A DNA stretch of 22,746 bases from Ruminococcaceae bacterium UBA6392 (GCA_002438685.1 DJQG01000090.1:1-22746), one strand, 5' to 3'; positions 14,450 to 22,575 are shown, counted from the stretch's first letter. Made by a program: numbers and translations. The notes: generated by a model from the sequence alone, not told the origin.

Positions 14450-15361
14450 TTACTTTGAATTGCGGCTTTGCAGCGAGATTCCATCGTTTGTCTTTATGAC
14501 AAATCCGACCGCGCCGCCGGTGTTCGTTATCAGCAGCTCGTCGCTGCCCGCGATGCTCGCATATATATTATCGATATCGACATCGACAGTGTAGCTCCAT
14601 GTGCCGCTGACTATCGAGCCGCTGCCGTTGTCAATCTTGACAACGACCTTGCAGTCGTCATATTTGAGCGTAATGCTGCCCTTTGAGCAGTCCACTTTGA
14701 CGCTCGGCATAGCTTCAAAGACTCTGTCGAGGTTCCCGACCGTTCCGACAGTCCTGCCGACCGGACCCTGATGCGCGTCCTTGGTATTCTGATCGTCCTG
14801 CTGCATCCTGACGTTGAGCGTCACTATAGTATAGTTGCCGTAGGCGACGGCGTTCGCCGAGATAAGATCGCTCGCCTTTATCTGCTTATATTTGCCCGGA
14901 ATCGCAGTCACCGCTTTGCTGTTCGCCGCGAGAGCCGCCGAGGCGATTCCCGTGAACACGGTGAGCATACCTTTCTGGAAGTTGTTGCGCGGGGTATAAT
15001 CAACGCGCTTTATGGACATATACTGCGTGGCATCTATACTGTTTGTGTTCGCCGCCGCAGCTTTATAATACCGGAGCACACGCGAAGTGTTCGTGGAGTT
15101 GAGCCCTTTATAGACATTGACGGTCTCGGTCTTTGTTCCGCCGGAACCGGTCGGACGCTTCACCGTTCTCGATTCGCTCGTCGGCTCGGCGGTTGTCAGC
15201 TCTGCAGGTTCGGTGGACTCAGAAATGTTTGCCGCATCCGTGATCGAAGGTTCGTCCGTGGAAGGCTCCGAATCGCCGTCATTCGTTCTGCACGCCGAAA
15301 AGGAAAAGAGCATAGCCGCCGCAAGCAAAAGTGCGGCAAATCTCATGAGCTTTTTGTTCAT
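14450..15361 (-). CDS. Lipoprotein of unknown function, paralogue 1
   Basis: 303 residues. A signal peptide of lysines plus hydrophobic core ends in a lipobox with Cys24 (F-S-A-C), so it should be anchored to the outer face of the membrane. Residues ~25-85 are a Ser/Thr/Glu-rich flexible linker. The remaining folded part shares three blocks with the two other lipoproteins nearby: Y-G-N-Y-T-I-V-T-L-N-V, D-A-H-Q-G-P-V-G-R-T-V-G-T-V-G, and C-K-V-V-V-K-I-D-N-G-S-G-S-I-V-S-G-T-W. Nearest is paralogue 2. AGGGAG lies a few bases ahead of ATG 15361; it has its own promoter and terminator. No enzyme motif was recognised. A sensor or cell-wall role is possible but unsupported. Confidence 0.85.
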   Translation of the reverse strand: MNKKLMRFAALLLAAAMLFSFSACRTNDGDSEPSTDEPSITDAANISESTEPAELTTAEPTSESRTVKRPTGSGGTKTETVNVYKGLNSTNTSRVLRYYKAAAANTNSIDATQYMSIKRVDYTPRNNFQKGMLTVFTGIASAALAANSKAVTAIPGKYKQIKASDLISANAVAYGNYTIVTLNVRMQQDDQNTKDAHQGPVGRTVGTVGNLDRVFEAMPSVKVDCSKGSITLKYDDCKVVVKIDNGSGSIVSGTWSYTVDVDIDNIYASIAGSDELLITNTGGAVGFVIKTNDGISLQSRNSK

Positions 15362-15412
15362 TCTTCTCCCTCCCGACAGATTTTATCTGAGTGTTGCACT
15401 TGATAGGCTTAT

Positions 15413-15441
15413 ATTTTAAGCTATTGAAGCAGGCAGGTCAA
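15413..15441 (-). promoter_or_regulatory. Promoter of lipoprotein gene 1
   Basis: On the minus strand TTGACC and TAAAAT are 17 bases apart, with the start about 45 bases before the ATG. Confidence 0.75.
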
Positions 15442-15524
15442 GAAAAATCTTATAAAAAAACATGGTAAAAAATTAATTTTTGATAAAGCCGCAGTTTATC
15501 AGTCATATGTCTCCAAGAATTGAC

Positions 15525-15558
15525 AAAAACCGCCCGCCTGAAAAGACGGACGGCTTTG
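15525..15558 (-). terminator. Terminator of lipoprotein gene 2
   Basis: A 9-bp GC-rich core stem with two G-U pairs (15545-15553 with 15530-15538) extends outwards through A-T pairs. A 6-base loop and five T on the minus strand complete it. Confidence 0.88.
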
Positions 15559-15571
15559 ATTTTTTCAGATA

Positions 15572-16462
15572 TCAGCCCTTAGCGGTGTAAGAGAAAGCGA
15601 CGATACCCTTGAGGTTGTTAACGGAAACGATGGAGACCTTGATGCCGTTTGCATAGACATTGACGTCATATGCCCAGCTGCCCTCGACGATCTTGCCGGT
15701 GGTGTTGTCGATCTTGACAACGACCTTGCAGTTGGTGTAGGTCAGCTCAATCTTGCCGTCCTTGTAGTCGACGCTGAGTCCGAGCTCTCTGATAGCGTTA
15801 TCGACATCGCCGAGAGTACCGACTGCGCAGCCGACGGAGCCGCTGTGGTTATCAGCCTTCGCACCCTGAACCTGATCCTTGACGTTGAAGGTGATGGTGG
15901 TGTAGTTGCCGCTGGTCACTGCGCTGGCGCTCTTCATGTGGCTCGCCTGCATGCCCGAGGGCTTGCCGGGGATATCGGTACGATCCTTGGAGTTCTTGTT
16001 AAGTGCGTTTGCAACGGGCTTCTGAGCTATCTTGAGCAGAGCACCGAGGCTGCCGTCGGCAGTGATGCTGCCCTTGAGAGCCATGTTCTGTCTGCCGCTC
16101 TTGAACTGCTTTGTAGCGATGACCGCCGCCTGATAAGCCTTGACGCAAGCTGCTGCATCCTTTGTGTTGAGACCCTTGGAGGGAGTTGTGCTGCTGCCCT
16201 TGGTCGGGGTCTTTGTATCAGAGGACTGAGGAGCCTTAGTCTCGATAACGGTGTGACCCTCTTTATCGGTGACTACCTCGGTCTCGACCTCGGAGGAAGT
16301 CTCTTCGGAAGAAGCGGTATCATCGGAAGCAGAAACATCTGCCGCCTGACCGGAGGTCTGAGCGTCACCGGCAGTTGTGTCGTTGTTTGTGTCATTCTTC
16401 TTGCACGCCGCGAACGAGAGAACGAGGACAGCGGCAAGGATTATTGCCAGAATCTTTTTCAT
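15572..16462 (-). CDS. Lipoprotein of unknown function, paralogue 2
   Basis: 296 residues: signal peptide with lipobox ending at Cys20 (F-A-A-C-K-K), then a Ser/Thr/Asp/Glu-rich linker to about residue 95. The folded domain has the same blocks as paralogue 1: G-L-N-T at the domain entry, I-P-G-K, S-G-N-Y-T-T-I-T-F-N-V, D-N-H-S-G-S-V-G-C-A-V-G-T-L-G, and C-K-V-V-V-K-I-D-N-T-T-G-K-I-V-E-G-S-W-A-Y-D-V. The strand-rich C-terminal half ends in an aromatic/hydrophobic segment. AAGGAG is 9 bases ahead of ATG. It is monocistronic, with a promoter at 16495-16523 and a strong terminator. The function is not recognised; membrane-anchored surface location is the only safe inference. Confidence 0.86.
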   Translation of the reverse strand: MKKILAIILAAVLVLSFAACKKNDTNNDTTAGDAQTSGQAADVSASDDTASSEETSSEVETEVVTDKEGHTVIETKAPQSSDTKTPTKGSSTTPSKGLNTKDAAACVKAYQAAVIATKQFKSGRQNMALKGSITADGSLGALLKIAQKPVANALNKNSKDRTDIPGKPSGMQASHMKSASAVTSGNYTTITFNVKDQVQGAKADNHSGSVGCAVGTLGDVDNAIRELGLSVDYKDGKIELTYTNCKVVVKIDNTTGKIVEGSWAYDVNVYANGIKVSIVSVNNLKGIVAFSYTAKG

Positions 16463-16494
16463 CTTTTTTCACTCCTTATTAATTTATATATATC

Positions 16495-16523
16495 ATTGTA
16501 TAATCGTTGTTCCCATCAGTCAA
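16495..16523 (-). promoter_or_regulatory. Promoter of lipoprotein gene 2
   Basis: On the minus strand TTGACT and TACAAT are 17 bases apart, giving a ~25-base leader. Confidence 0.78.
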
Positions 16524-16665
16524 TAGACAAAAGATAAAATTTCGTTCAACAGCGGTAGTCCAAATTGTGTAAATGCATCATTATTGAAACACATCGGAGA
16601 AAAGTGTTTTGATTTTGGCGGCGCATGATTGTCCCGATGAAATTGAAATTATATGACCGCAAGTG

Positions 16666-16697
16666 AAAAGTCCTCCGCACGCATTGTGCAGAGGACT
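16666..16697 (-). terminator. Terminator of pduL
   Basis: A 12-bp stem with one G-U (16686-16697 with 16669-16680), a 5-base loop and TTTT on the minus strand, just after the pduL stop codon. Confidence 0.88.
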
Positions 16698-16712
16698 GAA
16701 TTTCGCTTTTTG

Positions 16713-17288
16713 TTACGCGAGGATCTCGCCCATGAGACCGGGAGTTGCGCCTGCGGCGTTGGACTCATCGGTATCGATGTGCATTGCCAGAGCATACTTC
16801 GGGCTGACTCTGACGACAACATCGCCGAAAACGAGCGAGCGACCGTTGGAGTCGATCTTGACGCTGACTATCTGCTTGTCTTTAAGACCGTATTTCTCGG
16901 CGTCCTCGGGAGTTGCGTGGATATGTCTCTGCGCTGCGATAACGCCGCACTCGAGCTCAACCTCACCCTTGGGACCGACAAGCTTGCATGCGCCGCTGCC
17001 TGCGATATCGCCGCTCTCTCTGACGGGAGCGGTCACGCCGATGGAACGGGCATCGGTGAGCGAGAGCTCAACCTGATTCTCGGGACGCACGGGTCCGAGA
17101 ATGGAGACTGCCGGGAAGCTGCCCTTCGAACCGACAACGGCAACGCGCTCGTTGCTCGCGAACTGACCGGGCTGAGAGAGCTCCTTCTTGACGGTCAGCT
17201 CATAGCCCTCGCCGAAGAGGATGTCAAGAGTTTCTCTGGTGACATGTACATGGCGCGCGGAAGTTTCAACAAGAACTTTCTTTTCCAT
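16713..17288 (-). CDS. pduL: Phosphate acyltransferase, PduL type
   Basis: Interconverts acyl-CoA (acetyl- or propanoyl-CoA) plus phosphate with acyl-phosphate plus CoA, the step before acetate kinase and ATP formation. It has 191 residues in two similar beta-barrel halves. Zinc-ligand motifs are visible: R12-H13-V-H15 in the first half, R121-H122-I-H124 in the second, and M-H170-I-D-T-D-E near the C-terminus. These match the His ligands described for PduL. There is no N-terminal encapsulation helix: the protein starts straight into the first barrel, and no microcompartment shell gene is nearby. A cytosolic housekeeping phosphotransacetylase is therefore likelier than a Pdu-compartment enzyme. 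AGAAGG precedes ATG 17288. No clear promoter lies in the 87 bases upstream, so it may be read from the lipoprotein gene ahead of it, through the hairpin at 17331-17359. Confidence 0.92.
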   Translation of the reverse strand: MEKKVLVETSARHVHVTRETLDILFGEGYELTVKKELSQPGQFASNERVAVVGSKGSFPAVSILGPVRPENQVELSLTDARSIGVTAPVRESGDIAGSGACKLVGPKGEVELECGVIAAQRHIHATPEDAEKYGLKDKQIVSVKIDSNGRSLVFGDVVVRVSPKYALAMHIDTDESNAAGATPGLMGEILA

Positions 17289-17330
17289 TTTAAATATCCT
17301 TCTTTTTCACTTGATATGTTTGTAAATGCA

Positions 17331-17359
17331 TTTTGAGGCAGGAAACTCCTGCCTCAAAA
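17331..17359 (-). repeat. Perfect 12-bp hairpin between lipoprotein gene 3 and pduL
   Basis: Arms 17331-17342 and 17348-17359 are perfect complements around a 5-base loop. The outer four pairs are A-T and no T-run follows on the minus strand. It could be a leaky terminator, an RNase-processing or mRNA-stabilising hairpin, or an attenuator before pduL. Confidence 0.7.
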
Positions 17360-17375
17360 CATTTGACTTTAATTC

Positions 17376-18308
17376 TTAATAAGCAATAGTGTAAGCCGAC
17401 TCGGTGCGGAACGGAAGAACAACCGTGCTGCTGCCAAGCGGAAGATGTATTGTCCAGTTAAGAAGATAGTCAGCAGACTGAACCTTACCGGTTGCAGCAT
17501 TGATCTTAACGGTAATGGTGCTGGAGGGATACTCCATCTTAACAGCGCCGCTGCCCTTTACGAAAGAGGGAACATTCTCGTCAATGGTGTGGGGAAGAAT
17601 AACGCTGAAAGCCTTTGCCGCGTGACCGGTGCCATGCTGAACATTAGCGGATGCTGCGTCAGCAACAGTCTTGATGACTATGGTGTACACGCCGCCTGCC
17701 TCTGTGCAGCTTGCGCTCGCAACGTCAGCCGCGGTCAGCTTGCTCGACCAGGACTCGTTCTCAACCGGGAACTTTGCCTTCTTATCAGCAGCAGAGGTGT
17801 ATGTAGCCGCGCCTTCGCCGTTCTTCTTGAGCTGGCTGTCAACGAAAGAATCTACGCCGCCAACGACCTTGGCTGCCGCAGCGATGCCCGAGGGAACGCC
17901 GGTAATGCTCTTACCGGGCTGAAGGGAGTTCTTAACAAACTTCTGGTTGACGCTCTTTGCGTTGGGCTTAACATCATTGATTGCCTTGTTGAAGTAAGCA
18001 ACGATCTCAGCCTTTGTCGAGGGCTTGGAAGCAGTGGTGCTGCTGCCGCCCTGGCTGCCGCTGCTCTGAGTGTTCTTCTCAGTCGCGGGAGCAACGGTGT
18101 TGCCGGAAGCGTCGGTCTGAGCCTCGGTGGACTCGTCGCCGCTGACGGACTCAGCTTCGCTGGACTCGTCGTTTGCAATCGTCTCGCCGTTTGCCGAGGT
18201 GTTTGCTTCACCCGTGGTGGTGTCGCCGTTGTCCTTATCCTTCTTGCAGGCTGCAAAAGCAAAAACGAAGCAGAGAGCAAGGACAAGAGCTATGATCTTC
18301 TTTGTCAT
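17376..18308 (-). CDS. Lipoprotein of unknown function, paralogue 3 (most divergent)
   Basis: 310 residues. The signal peptide and lipobox end at Cys21 (F-A-A-C-K-K-D-K), followed by a long Ser/Thr/Glu/Asp/Gly linker to about residue 95. The folded part aligns with paralogues 1 and 2 in the same order but with weaker identity: G-V-P-S-G, T-A-A-D-V-A-S-A-S, G-G-V-Y-T-I-V-I-K-T-V, N-V-Q-H-G-T-G-H-A-A-K-A-F, and S-S-T-I-T-V-K-I-N-A-A-T-G-K-V. It lacks the Cys that precedes K-V-V-V-K-I in the others. GGAGG is 8 bases ahead of ATG 18308, and a promoter with perfect TATAAT lies ~110 bases upstream; the leader can form a GGGGC/GCCCC hairpin. It is the first gene of a possible two-gene unit with pduL. 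No function was recognised. Confidence 0.84.
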   Translation of the reverse strand: MTKKIIALVLALCFVFAFAACKKDKDNGDTTTGEANTSANGETIANDESSEAESVSGDESTEAQTDASGNTVAPATEKNTQSSGSQGGSSTTASKPSTKAEIVAYFNKAINDVKPNAKSVNQKFVKNSLQPGKSITGVPSGIAAAAKVVGGVDSFVDSQLKKNGEGAATYTSAADKKAKFPVENESWSSKLTAADVASASCTEAGGVYTIVIKTVADAASANVQHGTGHAAKAFSVILPHTIDENVPSFVKGSGAVKMEYPSSTITVKINAATGKVQSADYLLNWTIHLPLGSSTVVLPFRTESAYTIAY

Positions 18309-18417
18309 TTCAGTTACCTCCGAAAAAATTTTTCTTCATTTCAGCGCGCTTATACAGGTGTCGTTTTGGGGCGTATGAGCCCCCGAAAAACAGTCTCCTG
18401 CCTGCGCGGTCAAATTC

Positions 18418-18446
18418 ATTATAAAATAAAAACGTCCAAAAATCAA
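18418..18446 (-). promoter_or_regulatory. Promoter of lipoprotein gene 3
   Basis: On the minus strand TTGATT and TATAAT are 17 bases apart. The ~100-base leader carries a small GC hairpin near 18368-18384. Confidence 0.72.
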
Positions 18447-18520
18447 TGGAAAAAACAAGATTTATGAAAGATTTATCTTTTTAAAAGCTTTGCTCAAAGA
18501 AAATGTCCGCCAGCTCTTGA

Positions 18521-18550
18521 TTGACGGGCGTTTTTCTGCAATAATATAGT
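18521..18550 (+). promoter_or_regulatory. Candidate promoter of the gltX-glnS operon
   Basis: TTGACG and TATAGT are 18 bases apart, with the start about 30 bases before ATG 18586. No T-box sequence is visible in the short leader. Confidence 0.6.
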
Positions 18551-18585
18551 GTATATATTTACCTACAGAAACGGAGTGCGGTTTA

Positions 18586-20259
18586 ATGACTGATAACGAA
18601 AGACTCGCCGATCTCCTGTTCGGCTCAAACGGGCTGACGCCGGAGGACTGCGAGCTGAGATTTCCCCCGCGCGAGCTGCCCGAGGGTGCGCGCGTGACCC
18701 GATTCTCGCCGAGTCCGACGGGGTATCTCCATATAGGCGGACTGTTCGGCGCGCTCGTCGATTTTCTTACGGCGAGGGTCAGCGGCGGACTTACTTATCT
18801 GAGAATCGAGGACACGGACAAGAAGCGCGAGGTCGCCGACGGCGTGTCCGCGATAATCAACGGATTCAAAAATTTCGGTCTCGAATTTGATGAGGGCGTG
18901 ACCGGATTCGACACGGAGAAGGGTGCTTACGGTCCTTATACCCAGAGCAAGCGCGTTGAGATCTATCACGCGGTCGCCAAGCGTCTTGTGCAGGAGGGCA
19001 AGGCATACCCCTGCTTCTGCACGGCGGACGAGCTCGCCGCTATCCGCGAAGAGCAGGAGAAAAGCGGCGCGGCGATAACCGGATATTTCGGCAAATGGGC
19101 GAAGTGCCGCGACCTGAGCTTTGACGAGCAGAAGAGACGCATCGAGGCTGGCGAGCCCTATGTGCTCCGCTTCCGCTCCGAGGGCGACGAGAACAAGAGA
19201 ATCGTCTTTGACGACATGATCCGCGGCAAAATTGAGATGCCGGAGAATATAATCGACGAGGTGCTTTTGAAGAGCGACGGCGTGCCGACCTATCACTTTG
19301 CGCATGTCTGCGACGACCACTTCATGCGCACGACACATGTCATCCGCGGTGAGGAGTGGATATCCTCCGTCCCGAAGCACATCGCGCTGTTCAAGGCGTG
19401 CGGCTACAGAGTGCCGAAATACGCGCACACTCCGCAGGTCATGAAGATAGACGAAGAGACGGGCGCAAAGCGCAAGCTCTCGAAGAGAAAGGACCCCGAG
19501 GCGGCGGTCAGCTACTTTGTCGAGCAGGGCTATCCCAAGGAGAGCGTTATCGAATACATTATGACGCTGCTCAACTCGAACTTTGAAGACTGGCGCAGGG
19601 CGAATCCCGCGGAGGACTGCTGGAAGTTCCCCTTCAATCTCAAGAAGATGAGCGTGAGCGGATGCCTGTTTGACATGGCGAAGCTCAACGACGTGAGCAA
19701 GAATATCATCTCGCACATGACGGCGGACGAGGTGCTCGGCAATATACTGAACTGGGCGAAAGAATATGACGAAAAGCTATATAAGCTTCTCGACTCTGAC
19801 CGCGATTTTGCGCGCGGCATATTCTCGATAGACCGCGACTGCCCGAAGCCGCGAAAGGATATCGCAAACTGGGAGCATGTCAAGGACTTCGTCTCGTATT
19901 TCTACGATGAGATCTACACCCCCGACTACACCCTGCCCGAGAATATCAGCGCAGGCGATGCGGCGGCGATACTGCAAAAATACATCGGCGAGTTTGACAT
20001 AAACGACGACAAGGACGCATGGTTTGCGCGCATCAAGGCGATGTGCGAGCCGCTCGGCTACACGCCCAACGTCAAGGAATACAAAAAAGATCCCACGGCG
20101 TTCAAGGGTCATGTCGGCGACCTTTCGACCGTTATCAGAATCGCAGTGACTTCGCGCCGCAACACGCCCGATCTTCATTCGATAATCAGGCTGCTCGGCG
20201 AGGACAGAGTCAGAGCGAGACTCGCTGCGGCGCTCGCACACTACAAGGAGGAGAACTAA
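18586..20259 (+). CDS. gltX: Glutamyl-tRNA synthetase
   Basis: Charges tRNA-Glu with glutamate using ATP in the cytoplasm. It has 557 residues, longer than the ~480-500 of E. coli or Bacillus GluRS, with a short N-terminal extension before the Rossmann fold. F40-S-P-S-P-T-G-Y-L-H-I-G-G is the class I HIGH region (H49-I-G-G). I-E-D-T-D-K-K-R is the glutamate-binding strand. C-F-C-T-A-D-E-L lies in the CP1/zinc-ribbon-like region, and K297-L-S-K-R is the KMSKS loop. The C-terminal helical anticodon-binding domain covers the rest. GGAG stands ~9 bases before ATG. Its stop codon directly abuts the glnS start, so the two are co-translated from one message. Discrimination of tRNA-Glu from tRNA-Gln cannot be judged by eye. 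Confidence 0.95.
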   Translation: MTDNERLADLLFGSNGLTPEDCELRFPPRELPEGARVTRFSPSPTGYLHIGGLFGALVDFLTARVSGGLTYLRIEDTDKKREVADGVSAIINGFKNFGLEFDEGVTGFDTEKGAYGPYTQSKRVEIYHAVAKRLVQEGKAYPCFCTADELAAIREEQEKSGAAITGYFGKWAKCRDLSFDEQKRRIEAGEPYVLRFRSEGDENKRIVFDDMIRGKIEMPENIIDEVLLKSDGVPTYHFAHVCDDHFMRTTHVIRGEEWISSVPKHIALFKACGYRVPKYAHTPQVMKIDEETGAKRKLSKRKDPEAAVSYFVEQGYPKESVIEYIMTLLNSNFEDWRRANPAEDCWKFPFNLKKMSVSGCLFDMAKLNDVSKNIISHMTADEVLGNILNWAKEYDEKLYKLLDSDRDFARGIFSIDRDCPKPRKDIANWEHVKDFVSYFYDEIYTPDYTLPENISAGDAAAILQKYIGEFDINDDKDAWFARIKAMCEPLGYTPNVKEYKKDPTAFKGHVGDLSTVIRIAVTSRRNTPDLHSIIRLLGEDRVRARLAAALAHYKEEN

Positions 20260-21933
20260 ATGGCGGACAGCACCAATCTCAATTCAAATTTTATCACTGA
20301 TTTTATAGACGAGGATCTTGCAAACGGGGTCAACACCCGCGTGCAGACGAGATTCCCTCCGGAGCCCAACGGCTATCTGCACATCGGTCACGCAAAGGCG
20401 ATATGCATCGACTTCAGCATCGCGGAAAAATACGGCGGAGTGTGCAATCTCCGTCTTGACGACACGAACCCCTCGAAAGAGGATGTCGAATATGTCGACG
20501 CGATAAAAGAGGACATTGAGTGGCTCGGCTACAAGTGGAACGAGGTTTACTACGCATCGAGCTATTTCGATTTTCTCTATGAGTGTGCGATAAAGCTCAT
20601 CAAAGAGGGCAAGGCGTATGTCTGCGACCTGTCGCCCGAGGAAATACGCGAATACCGCGGCACTCTTACAGAGCCCGGCAAAAACAGCCCCTACCGCGAC
20701 CGCTCGGTCGAAGAGAATCTCGACCTCTTCCGCCGCATGACCGAGGGCGAATTTGCAAACGGCGAAAAGGTTCTGCGCGCCAAGATAGACATGGCGAGCC
20801 CGAACATCAATATGCGCGACCCGGTCATCTACAGAATCGCACACGTCTCCCACCATCAGACGGGCGACAAGTGGTGCGTCTATCCGATGTATGACTTTGC
20901 CCATCCCCTCTCCGACGCCGCGGAGAAGGTCACATATTCCCTGTGCTCGCTCGAGTTCGAGAACCACAGACCGCTCTACAACTGGTTCATCGACGCTATC
21001 GGCTTCAAAGAGCCGCCGCGCCAGATTGAGTTCGCGCGCCTGAACCTCAACTACTGCGTGACGAGCAAGAGGAAGTGCCTCGAAATGGTTCAGACCGGCG
21101 TTGTCAACGGCTGGGACGACCCGAGAATGGTCACTCTCTGCGGTATGCGCCGCAGGGGCTATCCCGCCGCCGCGATACGCGATTTCATAAGCCGCGTCGG
21201 CGTTGCGAAGGCATACAGCGTGGTTGACTACGGTCTGCTCGAAGCGTGCGTCAGGGACAATCTCAATCAGAATGCTCCGCGCACCATGGCGGTTCTAAAT
21301 CCGCTCAAGCTCGTTATCGACAACTACCCCGAGGGCAAGACCGAAGATATAGAGGTCGAGATAAATCCCGACAAGCCCGAGCTCGGCCGCCGCAAGGTCA
21401 CATTCTCCCGCGAGCTCTTTGTTGAGCGCGAGGACTTTATGGCTGAACCGGTAAAAAAATATTTCAGACTCTTCCCCGGCAACGAAGTGCGTCTCAAGAG
21501 CGCATATTATGTGACCTGCAACTCATATGATACCGATGAAAACGGCGAAGTCACCTGCCTGCACTGCACCTACGACCCCGAGAGCCGCGGCGGCGAGACG
21601 CCCGACGGCAGAAAGGTTCGCGGCACCCTGCACTGGGTCAGCGCGGCGGACAATGTGAAGGCTCAGGTGCGCCTCTATGACCGCCTGTTCAACACCGAGA
21701 ACCCCGCAGGCGAGGACGGAAACGGCGACTATCTCCGGAACATCAACCCCGATTCGCTCAAAATTATCGACGGATGCCTGCTCGAGGGCGGACTCCGCGA
21801 CGCAAAGCCGGGCGACACATTCCAGTTCATGCGCCAGGGCTACTTCTGCGTCGACAAGGACAGCACTCCGGGCAATCTTATCATAAACCGCACCGTTGCG
21901 CTCAACTCCTCGTGGGATAAAAAGAAGAAATAA
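20260..21933 (+). CDS. glnS: Glutaminyl-tRNA synthetase
   Basis: Charges tRNA-Gln directly with glutamine. Its 557 residues are close to the 554 of E. coli GlnRS, and it aligns along the whole length. P34-E-P-N-G-Y-L-H41-I-G-H contains the HIGH motif; R-L-D-D-T-N-P follows. C-V-T268-S-K270-R is the MSK loop, with T in place of the usual M. G-W-D-D-P-R-M and R-R-R-G-Y follow. The C-terminal two-barrel anticodon domain includes H-W-V-S-A-A and V-R-L-Y-D-R-L-F, and ends with F-N-R-T-V-style I-N-R-T-V-A-L. ATG comes immediately after the gltX stop, with AGGAGG inside the last gltX codons, so translation is coupled. Many Firmicutes lack glnS and use GatCAB; its presence points to a Clostridia lineage that acquired it. 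Confidence 0.96.
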   Translation: MADSTNLNSNFITDFIDEDLANGVNTRVQTRFPPEPNGYLHIGHAKAICIDFSIAEKYGGVCNLRLDDTNPSKEDVEYVDAIKEDIEWLGYKWNEVYYASSYFDFLYECAIKLIKEGKAYVCDLSPEEIREYRGTLTEPGKNSPYRDRSVEENLDLFRRMTEGEFANGEKVLRAKIDMASPNINMRDPVIYRIAHVSHHQTGDKWCVYPMYDFAHPLSDAAEKVTYSLCSLEFENHRPLYNWFIDAIGFKEPPRQIEFARLNLNYCVTSKRKCLEMVQTGVVNGWDDPRMVTLCGMRRRGYPAAAIRDFISRVGVAKAYSVVDYGLLEACVRDNLNQNAPRTMAVLNPLKLVIDNYPEGKTEDIEVEINPDKPELGRRKVTFSRELFVEREDFMAEPVKKYFRLFPGNEVRLKSAYYVTCNSYDTDENGEVTCLHCTYDPESRGGETPDGRKVRGTLHWVSAADNVKAQVRLYDRLFNTENPAGEDGNGDYLRNINPDSLKIIDGCLLEGGLRDAKPGDTFQFMRQGYFCVDKDSTPGNLIINRTVALNSSWDKKKK

Positions 21934-21956
21934 GCAAATAAGAAAGGTCGGTCAGG

Positions 21957-22568
21957 ATGAAAGCTCTCAACAGAATTGTGACGGCTCTGCTGGCGATTGC
22001 AGTGTTCCCCGTCGCATATTTCACGGATCTCGTAACCGTCTATATGCATGCGACTATCTATGATTCAAACATTGTAGAGAATCTGAGCGTCAAACGCATC
22101 ATCGAGCTTTTCACGGGAGACGGTCTTTTCGCCGACCTCGTCAAAGGCGGCGCATCCGAGCTCCCGGACGGACTTTTGAAATTCAAGGGCAATTTTATCG
22201 CCTTTGCTGTATTCTTTGCTGTTGCCCTGCTCGTCGCGCTCGCGACTGTTATAGTTGCTGCGGCGACTAACTCGCGCAAGGCGACCGCTTCGCTCGGCGC
22301 GGCTGGTCTTCTGAGCATTATAGGCATGAGGATAGCGTTCTCCGCCGTCTCTTCGGCGGTCAAAGCTGGCACGCTGACCCTCGGCTCGCTGACCGACATG
22401 TCGTTCATGAATCTCTTCGGCAAGATAGTGCTCGTCACGATGAGCACGGCGCCGGCGGTGATGACGGTTCTGTTTTTGGCAATACTCATCTGGAACGTCG
22501 CGTTTATCGTAATCGACCTCGGCGAGGAACAGCCGAAGAAGAAAGCAAAGCACGCGAAGAAAAAATAA
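21957..22568 (+). CDS. Small membrane protein of unknown function
   Basis: 203 residues. Four hydrophobic segments are likely membrane helices, at about 5-28, 78-103, 112-135 and 155-188; the last is long and may be two. A strongly basic lysine-rich tail (E-E-Q-P-K-K-K-A-K-H-A-K-K-K) should be cytoplasmic. A soluble loop of about 45 residues follows the first helix. AGAAAGG lies 9 bases ahead of ATG 21957. The gap after glnS is 23 bases and the next terminator follows the stop codon, so it is the third gene of the gltX-glnS unit. I recognise no family; co-transcription with synthetases need not imply shared function. Confidence 0.78.
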   Translation: MKALNRIVTALLAIAVFPVAYFTDLVTVYMHATIYDSNIVENLSVKRIIELFTGDGLFADLVKGGASELPDGLLKFKGNFIAFAVFFAVALLVALATVIVAAATNSRKATASLGAAGLLSIIGMRIAFSAVSSAVKAGTLTLGSLTDMSFMNLFGKIVLVTMSTAPAVMTVLFLAILIWNVAFIVIDLGEEQPKKKAKHAKKK

Positions 22569-22575
22569 AAAATGA

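Noticed and set aside
16713..17288. A Pdu/Eut microcompartment locus around pduL
   Set aside because: No shell protein, dehydratase or aldehyde dehydrogenase gene is in the neighbourhood, and PduL lacks a targeting peptide.
16653..17336. 227-codon plus-strand frame opposite pduL
   Set aside because: The minus strand encodes a full PduL with its zinc motifs; the opposite frame is a codon-bias shadow.
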